Shown here: one piece after another, positions 46,878 to 60,275 of the stretch
Layout of the letters: every line of letters begins with the position of its first letter
How positions within the stretch are numbered: the first letter of the stretch is position 1
Source: Brugia malayi
Lineage: Eukaryota; Nematoda; Chromadorea; Rhabditida; Onchocercidae
Assembly: GCF_000002995.4 (NCBI RefSeq)
Contig: NW_025062476.1
Coordinates: 11,778,501 to 11,842,500, forward strand
Reading direction: 5' to 3'
DNA: 64,000 bases
The notes under the pieces: generated by a model
Databases searched by the model: none
What the model was told of the DNA's origin: nothing
The model's input: only the letters and a program-made list of their open reading frames with translations
Translations under genes and position numbers: made by a program

Positions 46878-48148
46878 CTGAAATTATTGTTTAAAAATTA
46901 TTTAAATTATTTTAAATTGTAACATATGCTAACATTTTTATTATTTAACAAATTAATCATTTTAAAAAAAAAATTTTACTTTCTTTTCCATTTCAAAAAT
47001 TACAATTGAAATAGCGCAAAAATTCTGATTAATAATTTTTCCATTGAATTTTCTGATTCATTTAACGTTTTCATCGTTTTTTTTTTTTTTTTTTTTCTTT
47101 TCTCTTTGTGGTTTTACAAAGAGAAAAAATCTAACATTTCACATTAGTACAATATTAATTGCTATTAAATAAATAAATTATTAAATTAAAATTTGACAAA
47201 ATTTATTTTCTCTTTTTGATTAGAAAAATATAAAATTATATTTTACGATATTATGCATTCATCTATTCTATAATTATTACAATGTAACATATATATATAT
47301 ATTTTAAGCATTATGCGTCGTATATTTATTATTTCCGAAATAAAATAAATAAAATCAGATATATTAATTAAAGAGAATAAATTTGAAGTTTTAGAGAGGG
47401 AAAAAATAAAATAAATTTAATATGAACAATTCATTCCATTGGCATTCTGAATTGATTTTTATAAAGATAAAATTTAAAAAATAAAATAAATTTGACAAAT
47501 ATCAATGATAATAATCAAACATTCATTCACTTATCATTCCAGCCATTCTATAATGTTTATTTAAATATTTAATTCGATAATTTAAGCATACCTATTATTT
47601 ATTCATTATGATTTATCAAACCCACTTCTATAGATTTTTTTAAAAATATTATTGATAAAGTTAGAAGCTTATTTTTGAATATTTTTTTCATTACTGATTG
47701 CATTAATTAATATCTAAAATGTAGAAAATATTGATAAAGTTAAGAATTTAATTTTCATTTTTTATTTTTTGAATTTAAAAAATAATATAATATTAATAAT
47801 AATGGTTTTTTTTAAATTATTATTATGATTAATTCGTTAGAAAATTTTAATTTCCAATTAATAATTGAATGATTAGTTCATTTGTTAAAAAATTTAATAA
47901 AACTAAACGCTAACATCATTAATCCAATCCTGAATACGTCGATGTGTTTCAGGGTCTTTTAGTTTAGCTTTAGCGTCATCAAACGTTTCACGTACCGTTG
48001 GAGCGGCTTTATCTTTGATATAATCAGCACCAGAGACAAGCTTACTATGTAAGCCATTTACTAAATCATCAAACCAATCTGCTTCCGTGAAGCATAAAAG
48101 TGTAGTAAACGTAATAAACGTGTAAGTAGTGATGCGTAACAATTGCAT
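46734..48148 (-). CDS. Small secreted helical protein, two exons, nematode-restricted antigen type
   Basis: Exon 1 runs 48148 to 47909 (or 47915) and exon 2 46877-46734, giving about 127 residues. Residues 1-22 (MQLLRITT...CFTEA) form a clear signal peptide. The mature part starts DWFDDLVNGLHSKL and continues as amphipathic, Lys/Asp/Glu-rich helix (DYIKDKAAPTV, KLKDPETHRRI, then AIPAIKAKVNALI), ending KKKSS. No cysteine is left in the mature protein. Start chosen at 48148 because TTTCAG ends at 48151, two bases before the ATG; the upstream ATG in the same frame lies in the intron or outron. Size and composition recall small filarial surface or secreted antigens such as Ov-103, but I could not check this. 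Two donors (GTTAGC or GTTTAG) keep the frame, differing by two residues. Polyadenylation AATAAA near 46689-46694. Confidence 0.72.
47909..48148 (-). CDS. Small secreted protein exon 1: signal peptide and first helices
   Basis: Phase 0 at the 3' end with either donor. The signal-peptide stretch TFITFTTLLCF is encoded by a 24-base segment that recurs exactly at 49528-49551. The coding stretch is markedly less AT-rich than its surroundings. Confidence 0.72.
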
Positions 48149-48150
48149 TA

Positions 48151-48160
48151 CTGAAATAAA
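48151..48160 (-). promoter_or_regulatory. Trans-splice acceptor before small secreted gene
   Basis: TTTATTTCAG followed by TAATG places the start codon two bases after the acceptor, the usual arrangement for an SL-trans-spliced nematode mRNA. Confidence 0.5.
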
Positions 48161-48929
48161 CAATTATTGATTTTGCATTAAAAAAGTATAAATAAATGTG
48201 CCATTATCGGTTTCGCTTTCTTTTGTTTATTTTTTATTATTGTTTTAAACATAATAATTATAATATAGCGATTGTTGATATTAATTAATATTAATAAATT
48301 AAATTTGACTTTTTTTAATAATTTATATTGAATCGATAATGCATAAATTTCTTTTTAACACCAATCAATATTAAATCAAAAAAGCATGTTGGTAAATTTA
48401 AAAAAATTAAAAAAAAAATAAAACTATCGCAAATATTTTTAGAATAAAAGGAAAATTTACGAATAATTTTTCAACTTTATTTTGCAAATAAAAAAATGTG
48501 AAATTAAAAAAGTAATGTTAAAAATGAAAGAAGAAATGAAAAAATACAAAAATCAAAAAAAAAAAAAAAAAAAAAAGAAAGAATCATTATTAACTGATAT
48601 TAATAAAACGTTATTAGAAATTTAAAAATTTTTTTAAAAAAAGCAAAATTCCTCAATTTTGTTTTTTTGAAGTTAAAAATTTTTTATAAAATCAAAAAGG
48701 TAAAGGAAAAGAAATGAAAATTTAAAAAATTTTTGCAAAAAAATGAAAATTAATACTAACTGATAATAACATATTTGTTTGTGAAATACATTTGAAATAA
48801 GAAAAAATAAATTTTATTATCAATTTTCTTATTATTTGTTCAAAAGTGAAAAGTTAGGAAAATCAAAAGAGCGGACGAATCTATGCATAATGATGACTAA
48901 TAATTAATCAATAAATGGCAATAATGTGA

Positions 48930-49060
48930 CATGTGTCACTCAAATAAGGGAGGCTTAATGTTAAACTTGGGCCTAGGCTTAGACTTACGCTTAGGCTTAG
49001 GCGTGACTTAGGCTTACGCTTAGTTTTAGGGTTAGGATGTGGCATTTGTCACTCAAATAA
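48930..49060 (+). repeat. Near-identical 18-bp direct repeats flanking the telomere-like block
   Basis: CATGTGTCACTCAAATAA at 48930-48947 and CATTTGTCACTCAAATAA at 49043-49060, one mismatch. They bracket the TTAGGC-type block. Confidence 0.75.
48966..49036 (+). repeat. Interstitial telomere-like block (TTAGGC type)
   Basis: Contains TTAGGC three times exactly plus near-copies CTAGGC, TTAGAC, TTACGC and TTTAGGGTTAGG in about 70 bases. TTAGGC is the nematode telomere unit. Confidence 0.8.
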
Positions 49061-49527
49061 TTAAAATCAATCATTAATGAATAATTCACACTCTATTTTA
49101 TTTTGCTTTACAGCAAATATTATAATACTTTTGAAAATATTAAACTTAAAATTTACATTTAAACTTTTACATTTTAACTAAAATATTATTTAAAAAATTT
49201 CTATTTAGCTTTTTTTGGCTTTTTTTCTTTTTCCTGTTATCAAATAAAATTCAGTTTTAATTTTAAATTGAAATAAAATTAATGAGGCAAAAAATTTTGT
49301 TCAAAATTTTTGTTTATTTTTTATTTCAATGTAAAATTTAATTTAAATTTGCTTGCTTTTTTTTTTTTTTTTGTTTCACTTTTACTTTATTTGAAAATTT
49401 TTTGATTTAATTATGCCATATATATATTTGAATAAAATTTTGCAAAAATTACTCAATTTAAATTAGACTAATAAATTATTATTTATGTTATAATTGTGAT
49501 CAATTTTGTTTATATCATATATTTATC

Positions 49528-49551
49528 AAAGTGTAGTAAACGTAATAAACG
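49528..49551 (+). repeat. Exact 24-bp copy of signal-peptide coding sequence
   Basis: Identical to 48097-48120, which lies in exon 1 of the small secreted gene. No further similarity was noticed on either side. Confidence 0.8.
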
Positions 49552-50458
49552 GTGGTTTATATTAAGTTTTTTTTCATTATTTTACAAAAAAATTCCTTCA
49601 ATTTATTAATTAAAGTGTTTTTAATGTTAATTAATAATACTTGCTTTATTTAAAATGTTTATTTGTTATAGTTTATATTAGAAAATAAAATTTATTGTCA
49701 TTTTATGACTTTATTAAATTGATACTTTAATTATTTCTATAATCAACACTTAAAAATAATACTTAATTCCATTTGCTTTCTTTTTTTTTTTTTTAAAAAA
49801 AAAATTGCTGAATTAGAGAAAATGAAATTGATTTGTCGATTAATTTTTATTATTGAACAACAAAAATTATTGAACAAATTTCATTCTATTTGAAATTTTT
49901 TATTAAAATTTCAATTATCATTTATTGCATAAATGTTTAATTAATTCTAATTTCTATAAAGCTATGAAAGGATGAAAAAATTAAAAAAGGAATGAAAAAT
50001 TATTTAAATTTATTCCTTCCTTTGTTCTTTTATTTTTGAAATTCAAAAAGGAAACACACAAAAGACAATTATTATTCAAAAACCATTGCTTTTATTTATT
50101 AAATTTTGAAATTCAAAAAAAAAAAAAAAAAACTATTTTAATATTTCAAATTTTTCATTTATTTTCTATTACTACTACTATTATTAATATTGATACTAAC
50201 ATTTCAAAATTTCATTTAAAATTTAATTCTTTTTTTTTCTCTTTCATTATTACTCAATTTTCTGATTTCTACGCTTTGGTATTTTTCATTTCCTTTTTTT
50301 TTCTTTTTGCTTTTTCTTTTTTTGTATTATTTTTTTTATCAAATAAAAAGCAAAAAATATTTTATGTTTTGAAGATTTAAAGTTATGATAGCAAATAAAT
50401 GATAGTTATTGAAAAAATGTAACAAATATTTCTTCCATATAATTTTTTCATTAGTTAA

Positions 50459-50525
50459 CAGACAAACAAACAAACAAACAAACAAACAAACAAACAAACA
50501 AACAAATAAACAAGCAAACAAACAG
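50459..50525 (+). repeat. AAAC microsatellite
   Basis: About 16 ACAA repeats; a shorter run of the same unit is at 52434-52468. Confidence 0.92.
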
Positions 50526-53154
50526 ACATGCCATAATTGCTCTTTCCATTGTTCATCATTTTAAAATGAAAAAGAAGGCGAGAGAGAGGGACAAAGAGAG
50601 AGAGAGAAAGAAAGGGAAATGAAATAAAGAAATGAAAACACCTGTAAAATTAAATTTACAAGCATAAAAAAGAGGAAAGAGAAAGATAGAACAGAAAGAA
50701 GTGAATTTGTTTTTTTTTTTTTAGATCAATTTTGAGAAATGATTTGCATTTTCAAATAGGAAAGGAAGAAAAAGGAAGAAAAAAAGAAGAGTTTTTTTTT
50801 CTTCTTTTCTCTCTCTCTCTTCCTCAATCATTTGCATATTTTGCATTCTCGAGAAAGTTGATAAGAGGAATAAATGGAAGGACCAAGAGGAAGAGAGAGA
50901 GAAAAAAAGAGGGACAGAGAAAATTGAGAAAAACGGAAATGAAAAGTGATAATTGATAAAATCACGATGATAAATACCATTTTTGAACAAATGGTACATT
51001 AGTAAGAAATTTTTAAAAAAATCATTAATTAATTAATTAATGATAAATTCCAATATTTATTTATAATTGAGAAGTTGACAAAAAAAAAAAAAAAAAAAAA
51101 AGAGATTTTATTGTATGATTTAACATCTGAATAATAAAAAGTAAAATTTAGATAAGAAATCTTATTTGGATAATTTTTCTCTCGAATAATTTGAAAATGA
51201 ATGATGTATTTTATGAAATTTTGTGAGATATAATTAAGATAATTTTTAAATGATTTCAATTCAACTTAAAAAAAAAGAAACAAATGTAGTGAAAATTATT
51301 TAAGCATTTTTCTTTTTATAGAATTGGTTAAAATTCTTTTATTTTTTAAATTTAATAAAAATTTTACCAAAAAAAAAAAAAAAGTGTAGTAAAAATCGTT
51401 GCAATTTGCAAAGTAACTGTTACTAAAATAATTTAATTTCAAAATTATTATGTGAATTTAATTTAAACAATTATCAAAAATTAATCACTTTTTTTTTCAA
51501 AATTTAATATTTATTACAATCAATTTTATACCCTTTTACACTTTCTTTTTCGTCGTTTTTTTTTTTCTTTTTTGTTGATAAATTAAACATTAGAGTAAAC
51601 GGATTCTTTTGTCCGGAATAGAAGAATGGACAAAAAAAAAAAAAGGAACTGAAAGGAAAAAAGAAAAAATTCCCTTCCAGTTATACCGGATCGGATCCTT
51701 TTCGATTTCTTCCTTTTATATTTCATTCATTTTGATTTCCTTTCCCATATGTTTGCTAATATTTCCCACATCTTTTATTTTTTTTTCTAGCTAACTAAAC
51801 ATTTTTCTTACTGTAATTTTTTTTTTTTTGATTTGATTTGAAATGAATAAAAATATTTAATATTAATTTATTGATCGATTTATCTGATCTATTGATCAAT
51901 CTATCTACTTTTATCAATTGTTCTATCAGTGTATCAATCATACCCAATTCGTATTGATTCATTTATCTACCGGAAGATGATACTATCCATACATAACTAT
52001 GTTTTCTTTTTTTTTTTTTTTTTTAAATTTTAAATTGATATCTGCAAAATATTTGTCTGATAAATGTAACTTATCAAATGAATTATTCAATGATAAATAA
52101 TAGAATAATCTCTGATATAAATTATTGCTTTTATATTTGATTGTTCTTTTTTGTTTTTTTGTTTTTTTTTTTTTGTTTTGAAAGTGTTAAGAAATAGGAA
52201 TGAATGAATGGAATGAATGACTAAATGACTAAATGAATGAATGAATAAATAAATAGTTTATTCTTTAAAAAACAATGGATGAAAAAAAAAAAAAAAAATG
52301 CATCCATTCCTTTTTTTTTTTTTTTTGTTTACTTTTTTTTGAGCGTTCCATCTAAACTTTCTGATATGTTTCATCAAAATGCAACGACTGTTTTTGGAAT
52401 GGGAAATGAATAAAAAGGAAAAAAGAAAAAGAACAAACAAACAAACAAACAAACAAATAAATAAATAGTCTGAATTGAGAGAAAGCGGTGAAGAAGAAAA
52501 GAAAAAAAATCTGAGTGAAAGATAAAAAACGAAGAAAAAGTAACAAATTGTTTAGCATTTATCAAAAAAAAAAAAAAACATACATTGAAAAAGAATTTAC
52601 ATATGGTAAAATTTTTTATTATTTTCAAACATTTCTAGTATTTCTTTTTTTTTTTTTTTTTTAAAAAAAAAAAATTCTTGTTGAAATTTGTCGAAAAAGA
52701 AATGTGAATAATTTTTTACAAATCACTGATGACTACAAACTAAATTTGATGACTAAATTTTAAAAAATTTAATTTTTTTTTTTTGTTATTTATTATTTAT
52801 AATTATAGAAATCATATGAAAATCAGCTTAATTATTAGAAATTTATATGGCAAATATTTTGGTTTGTTGAATATATTTTTGCATTAGTAATACTAAAAAT
52901 AGAAATGCATTACACAGTGATTTTTAATAAATATAATTAATCCTAAATTTTAATATTATAAGATGATCCGTTTCTTAGCATAAATTATTTCAAATTTTTA
53001 TTATTAAATTTTAGTATATATTATATATAATTATACACAATTAATATTGTATGTTTTATTTCTTTTTTGTTTAATTTTTTTTAAATAATTTTTATTAATT
53101 TAATTTTTTTTTTTTTTGAAACGAAAATGATAACTTTTATCCTTCCACTCTCTC

Positions 53155-53395
53155 TTTTTCCCTCCTTCTATCACTATCTCTCTCTCTTTGTCTGTGTGTG
53201 TCTGTCCCTTTCTCTCGTCTTCTTCATGAAAGATGAATTTAGCATTGTATCTATTTTGAATTATTATTGATACAACAATGTTTGATCATTTTTTATGTTG
53301 GCGCAATGTAGCACAATTTGTTCAAATATTTTTTTATTCCGTGCGTGTCTGTGTCTGTCGGTGTCTGTGTCTGTCTGTCTGTCTGTCTGTATTTG
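53155..53395 (+). repeat. CT and GTCT microsatellites
   Basis: CTCTCTCT, TGTGTGTCTGTC and GTCTGTCTGTCT runs. They create Cys/Val-rich frames that are not coding. Confidence 0.8.
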
Positions 53396-55264
53396 GGTTT
53401 TTTATTTATTTATTTTTTCCTTTTGTTTGGGTAAATAAACTTTTCAATTATAAAACTGATAAAATGTATTTTTAGATTAGTTAAAATTGAATTAACAAAA
53501 GATAAAAAAAAAATTTTTTTATACAATAATTTATATTAAATTTGACAAAAAAGAAAATTTTTCATTTTTAATTTTAATTGTTATTTCCTTTTTATTTTAT
53601 ATAAAATTAAATATTATTGAAGATTTAATTAAAATAATTCAGTTTTTTTTTCTTTTTTTTTTGAAAATTTTAAATTTATTCAAATAGAAAAAAAAAAAAA
53701 AAAACGAAGAAATATAAATTATTGAATGGTAAATGAAAAAAAAAAATGATTTATAAAAAAGGGAAAAAAATTGTTTGTTCAAAAATTTCATATACAATTT
53801 ATGATTAACTGATTTTACTTAAAATATTATTTGAAAAAAAAAAAAAAAAAAAAAACAAAATTTTTTTTTTAAATCAAATTTTAATTTTATGATAATTAGA
53901 CACATACAAACAGACAGATGAACAGATAAACAAATATATAAACATGCAGTATATTACTTTATGCCTGGAAGCTAATCTAAATTCCGAATTACTCTATAAC
54001 AGATAAATTACGCATCATTTCCGGAATCACTCCGGAATTTCGATTTATTTCACTGATTATTTTTATAACGCCTACATTTCAATTTTTAACTATAATTTTA
54101 ATTATTATTTCAAATTAAAAAATTTTTTTTATAAAATTTATTTTAATACATGTCTTATCTGAATACTAATTAAATTTGCATCAAATTTTACGATCAATGA
54201 AAAATAAGTTAAATTAGCAAAAGTTTTTCCTTTTTAAGGCTTGAAATATTTAACAATATTAAAAGAAATAATAATTGATAATTATTATTAACAATAAATC
54301 TTAATTAATAATTACTAAACAATAATGATATTCACACTGTTTATAATTTTCACTTAAAAAAAAAGTTGTAATTCACTTTGATAATTAAAATCAAAATTTG
54401 TTAATGTAACATGAATTAAAAAAAAAAAAAAAAAGTACTATTACAAAGAAATTAAAGTAAAAAAAAAGTTAAAAGATTGATGTTTATAAATAAAATTTTT
54501 GAAGAATAAAACAAAGAGAAAAAAAAAAAGAATTTAAACTTAGTGGTAAATGAAATAAAATTAAATAAAGAATGAATGAATGAAGGAATGAAGGAATAGA
54601 CATTTCAAAAAGTAAAGTTTATATACGATGACAAATTTTCTGGAATGATTTATGCTCTCCAAATTTTTTTCCGGTTAATTTATCAATCAATTTCGATTAA
54701 TTAATTCTTTAATTATTTTAAATTTACACTATACATATATCAATTCAAATATCACTACTATGAACAAATAATGAACATGAATTTTTTTCTTTTTTAAATA
54801 TGATTTATACATTTTAATAATTTCTCTTTTTTAATTTTTTTTGCTTCCTGTTATTTTATTTAAATTATTATTCACTTAAAATAAATATGAAATTAAAAAA
54901 AATTTTTCTTTTTTCTCATATATCCTTTTTTTCAACTTTTAATCATTTTATTTTCATTTTAAACAAGATGAAAAAAAAAAAAAAAATTGAGATAAATTTT
55001 TTTAAAAAAAAAAGAGGAAAAAACGAGACAAAATATTTTCTCTTTAATAGATATTTTTTTTTTTTTTTTTACATATACAATATTACATTTCTGTTTTCTT
55101 TCTAACACACAAATTGAGAAATATTTGAAATAACAATTTAAATTGTTTAGAAAAATGAATCGCTCATCATTAAATGGCGAAAAATGAATGGAACGTATAA
55201 AATAAAATAATCAAATGCACCACACATACATAAATAAATTATACAATTTATTCACAATTAAAAT

Positions 55265-55500
55265 GCATGATAATGATAGTGATAATTCATAGCAATGACG
55301 ATAACGATAGTGATAATCATAATAAAAATGATAATGATAGTGATAATTCATAGCAATGACAATAACGATAGTGATAATCATAGTAAAAATGACAATGATA
55401 GTGATAATTCATAGCAATGACGATAACGATAGTGATAATCATAGTAAAAATGACAATGATAGTGATAATTCATAGTAATAATGATAATGATAGTGATAAT
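55265..55500 (+). repeat. About 61-bp tandem repeat, four copies
   Basis: Unit built from ATGATAGTGATAATTCATAG, CAATGACGATAACGATAG and TGATAATCATAGTAAAAATG. Copies are nearly identical. Confidence 0.9.
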
Positions 55501-57889
55501 ATTTTATAAATATTTAAAAAAGTATGTTTTTGTAAAAAAGTAGAAAGGAAAACTTCGTATTTTTTTTTAAAGTTGAAAACATAAATAAAATAAATGTCAG
55601 TGATATTTTTCTTATTCGTTTTACTTTTTTCAATATATAAAAAAAAAAGCAAATGTAATTTTTGAAAATATTGCTTAATTTATTTTTGAAATTACACAGA
55701 ATCATTGTTAATTGTTGACATAAACAAATATTCATTGCTAACAGTTTGAAATATTTGAAATGAATTGAAATGAATCATTAATAAAAATTAATTCGTCACG
55801 AATTGAAATGATTTAATAATAGAAATTAATTCGATACAAATGTTTTGTGGTAAAAAAATTATTGCAAAATTAAATTGAATGAAAAGAGAAAAGTGTAATT
55901 GTTGGTAATGATAATATGCATGATAATTAATATTTATTACTCATTTAAATTGCATGAAATGAATAATTAATTAATTGTAGCAATGATAAGTGATAATTAG
56001 CAGTGATTATTTTGAATTTTACGATGAAATAATTTGATAATTTAATTCATACGAGCTTATAATGTATGAAAGAGATAATTTAGCTATTGCAATGATGAAT
56101 GATAATTAGCAATCAATAACAATCAAAAAATTTTTTTAATAAAAAGATATGAAATAAAAAAATTGAATTATTTTATTAAAAACTATTAATTTTCTAATTG
56201 AAATGTGTTAATTACTAGAAAGTGTTGGTGTTATTATACGATTTAAAGTTTAAAAAAAAAATTGAAAAAAAACAATAAATTTATTCGTTCTAATAATAAA
56301 TTGCATAGTGAATTTCAATTACTAATTAAAGCATTAAGAGAATGTTTAATTATTAATTTTAATATTAACAACATCGATTTATTCTCTTTTTCTTTTATTT
56401 CCAAACTTTAATTTTATATGTTTGAAATTTGATTTGAAAATTTTTATTTTTCCAAAAACATTTGTAATGACTAAACGAACTAATGTAGCAAAAACTGGAA
56501 TAATTTGATCATTTTTCAAATTTTTTCGCTTCTTTTTTTTTTCAAATTTATCCTTTTTTATTTATTTGATCATATTTAATGATTGAAAGTAGAAATTATT
56601 ACTATTATTAATTAAAGGTAAAAAAAATTTAATATTAATTCAATAATGAATCAATTATTAATTATGACATTCTGGAATTAAAATAGAATTAAAAAGATTA
56701 TTTAATGATAAATTTTAATTGCTAATTATAACATTTCTGATTCAAAAGGACATTTAATTATTAAAAATTAATTTTAGCACTAACAATTCATTATGTAAAA
56801 CAAAAAATTAAATAAAATATAAACAAAATACCCTCCGATACTAATATATTTTTTGCTTAAATTTATTGAGTGATATTTTATCAGAAGTAATTTTTTTTTT
56901 TTTGTGTATGTGTGTGTGTTTTTAAAAGCTTTAAATAAAAATATGTACAAATTAAAATTTCTTTGAACAAATTAATATTTTCTAATATTTTTCAATAAAA
57001 ATTTGTTTAAGCAACCTGTCTGAGATACTTTTAGGAATATATTTACTTTCGGAAAATAGAAATTTTAGAAAACAATATTAAATAGAATGGATAATTGCGC
57101 CGTACAACAAATAATTGTTGGATTAATATTTTAAAATTAAAAAAATAGAATGAAAGTGTTGGATTGTTACTAATAAATTTTCCCAGCATTTTATATACTT
57201 AAATTTGATTATTATTTTAAAAATTTTGAAAAAAATAAAAAAAAACCACAATATTTATTAAGAAATTAAAAGGAAAAAAAATTTTCTATTCTTTATTAAC
57301 CATAAATTATTTATAAAGTAGTTGAAAATCAAATTTGAAACAAAAATTGAAGTGAATTCTTCTTAATGTTGTAGGAGTCAATGTAAAATCATAAATTTTA
57401 AAATTACTTTTCAATTATCAGAAAAAAAAAAGAAAAAAGAATTAGTACTATGTATTTATTTTTTATACGTTTAAGTATTTTTTGAGTAATATTGAAAGCT
57501 TTTTAAACATTGAAATTTGTTTGATAAAAAAGCAAAAACCAAAAAATTTACTTTTTTAATTTCAACTTTATCATTCAAGTATTTGCTTATTTTATGGCTA
57601 AAGAAATAATAAAGATAACAAATATTACTTATGATTTCCATGATTTTACATTATGTTACGTTATATGTAACGTAGTTCACGTTTTTGTATAAAAACAAAA
57701 AAGTTTTTTTTTTTTAAAAATTTTTTTCCAAGTTTGATTTAATTGAAAAAGTTAAAATTGAAATGAAGCAAATATGTTTTGAAAAAAATTTTACTTGATG
57801 TTAATATTTCTATCAAATTATTGATGAAGTAAAAAATGAAGCAAATTAGTTATTATCAAATGATAAATTTATCAAATACTTAATAAAAA

Positions 57890-58765
57890 TGATCAGTTGC
57901 TTACGTCACCTTACGTACGTGATAAAAATGTTAAATTGTAATTTAAAGTAATTTATAAAAGTGTTATTAATTATCATTTTATGCTATCATTAACAAACAC
58001 TGAAATTATTATAAATGATTTACATATGAAGTAGCATCCTAATGCTAAATATAATTAAGCTTTAAGTAATTAATCATTAAAAAATTAGCCAGACGTGTTA
58101 TATAATTAAGGTAATCATTAAAAATTAGCCAGACGTGTATCACGCACGTGTTGTCAAACAGTTTTATTTGATTAATAATAAGTATCATCTCACATCACTA
58201 ATATTAAATGTTGAAATTATTGCAAAAAAAAAAAAAAAAAAAACGTACATTTGTGATTGAAAATGTTAAACAGAATTATTATTTAAGCAATTATAAACCA
58301 ATTGATACGTGATGCTTTCACGTACGTGTTAATAATATCAAATACTGAAATTCCTGCTAATTAATTGTATGCGTAAGTGATGAAAATGTTAAATAGATTT
58401 AATTATTTAAGTAATATATGATAAAAAAAGTATAATTTTATGCTGCTAATAACAAATGCTAAGTTTAATTAAAATAAACTGTATACTTGTGTAATGATTA
58501 TATTAAATAAATTTATATTTGTAAATAATTTATACACAAAGAGACTAATATAGAATTATTTTAATTCAATCTGAAAATAATTAAGAATGAATTACGTACG
58601 TACGTGGTAAAATAAATTCATTCTTTAAGTACTCAATCATAAAACAAAAATGAGTAATAATAATAAATCATATGAATATCATAAATATCAAATAATCTCA
58701 TTTCATTAATATTAAACATCGAAATTATTTACAAAACAATTGCATACGTACGTGATGAAAATATT
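57890..58765 (+). repeat. Decayed satellite with ACGTACGTGA core
   Basis: Six or more diverged units. The core TACGTACGTGATGAAAAT, or a variant, occurs at about 57913, 58240, 58318, 58368, 58484, 58591 and 58742. A second shared word, TTTTATGCT(A/G)CTAATA-like, and a third, GAAATTATT, fall between cores. AATTAGCCAGACGTGT also occurs twice, at about 58083 and 58122. Confidence 0.7.
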
Positions 58766-60127
58766 TTTGACAAAAAATATTCGTTAAAATAATTTATTAT
58801 AAAACAATTACTATTAGTTAAATTGAAATCTTACACAAATATTTTTAAATTAAAAAATATCGAAATTTTTCATTATTTCTGTTCCTTTTTTTTTTTTTTT
58901 TTTGTTTTTGTTTTAATTAAATCATAAAAAAGTTTAAAATAAAAGTGTTAAAATAATTGAATTTAGAATAAATAAATTCCAAACAAAGAAAAAAGAATGA
59001 ATTAAATATTTCAAATAATTTAGTAACAATGAAAAATTAAAGTATCGTTTCATTTTTAGTATAGATGAATATGTTTTGTCACGATATGATTCACTTATAG
59101 GATGTAAAACAGGTATGCAAAAACTGGTACTTAATTACCTGTATGAAATAAAATGGAACAACAAATTATACATCAATCAATGAATTTTACTCAAAGATTT
59201 AATAAATTTTAACAAAAAAAAAAATTTTTGATTTAAAGTTTTTTAAAATTATATTAATATATAAATATGAAATAAGTATATTCTTAAAAAAAAACAACAT
59301 CAACAATAAATTTTATATAAAATTTTAATGGAATTTTTGATTTTTTTTTAATGAGAATATTTTCATTTGTTTTAAAAATAATATAATAAATTATAGCAAA
59401 AAATTTTGAACTACTCAAAATATTACTATACAAATTTGAAATAAAAAAAATTTTTCAAATCAAATATTGATTAATTGTTCGATGGAATTAGTTTTATTGT
59501 CATTTTCTTAGCTGTAACATTTCAAAGTCGAAGAATTTAATGCAATAAATTTTGTTTACTTTTCTAATTTACCAATCGATTGATAGAAAATATTTTGGAA
59601 ACTACTTTTGATTATTATTTATTTCTACATTTTCATTCTTTAGTTTTTTTTTTTTTTGTTTGTTTTTTGTTTTCTTCAAAACTAATAATTATAAGAAAAA
59701 TAAAATATTTACATTAACTATTATTTATCAATTAACAAATAAATGAATATAATCTGAGGGAAAAGAAAGAATTTTTTTTTTTCTATTTCAAAAACTAAAT
59801 GAATTTACAATCTTTCAGGGATAGAATTATAAAAATTACTAATTGAGAATATTATTCGATAAGCAAATAAATAATTAAAAAATTTCAAATAATATCAAAT
59901 TAATAAAAATTAAAACGATATGTCGAGTAAGGAGCAATTTCTTGGTTTAAAACAAATTTTTTCGTTTTGTTTTCTTCCTTTTCTTTTCTAAAAGAAAAAG
60001 GAAATTTAAACAAGGAAGTTACTAAACTTGTTTATTTTTTAAATGATTGGTTCATTTAGTGCATTGCATGTCATTTTAAAGTTCAAAAAAAAAATGAAAA
60101 AAAAAGAAAAAAATAAAATATAATTCA

Positions 60128-60275
60128 GTTTAATCCGGTAACTAAAAAAAAAAAAACGGACCAACTTCTTTTAATCCGGTAACTGAGAAAAAAACAGACC
60201 CATTTCTTTAATCCGGCGGCGAAAAAAAAACGGATCATTTTTTTAATCAGGTAATGAAAAAAAAACAGTCCAATT
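60128..60275 (+). repeat. About 40-bp CCGGTAAC tandem repeat
   Basis: Four units: TTTAATCCGGTAACTAAAAA, then A-run, CGGACCAACTTC. Later units vary to CCGGCGGCG and CAGGTAATG. Confidence 0.85.

Noticed and set aside
53278..53475. Plus-strand Cys/Val-rich frame
   Set aside because: Derived from GTCT/TGTG microsatellite; no second exon or conserved cysteine pattern.
50036..55735. Several 60-114 codon Phe/Lys/Leu frames
   Set aside because: Homopolymer and CT/GA microsatellite readings with no domain, signal or splice support.
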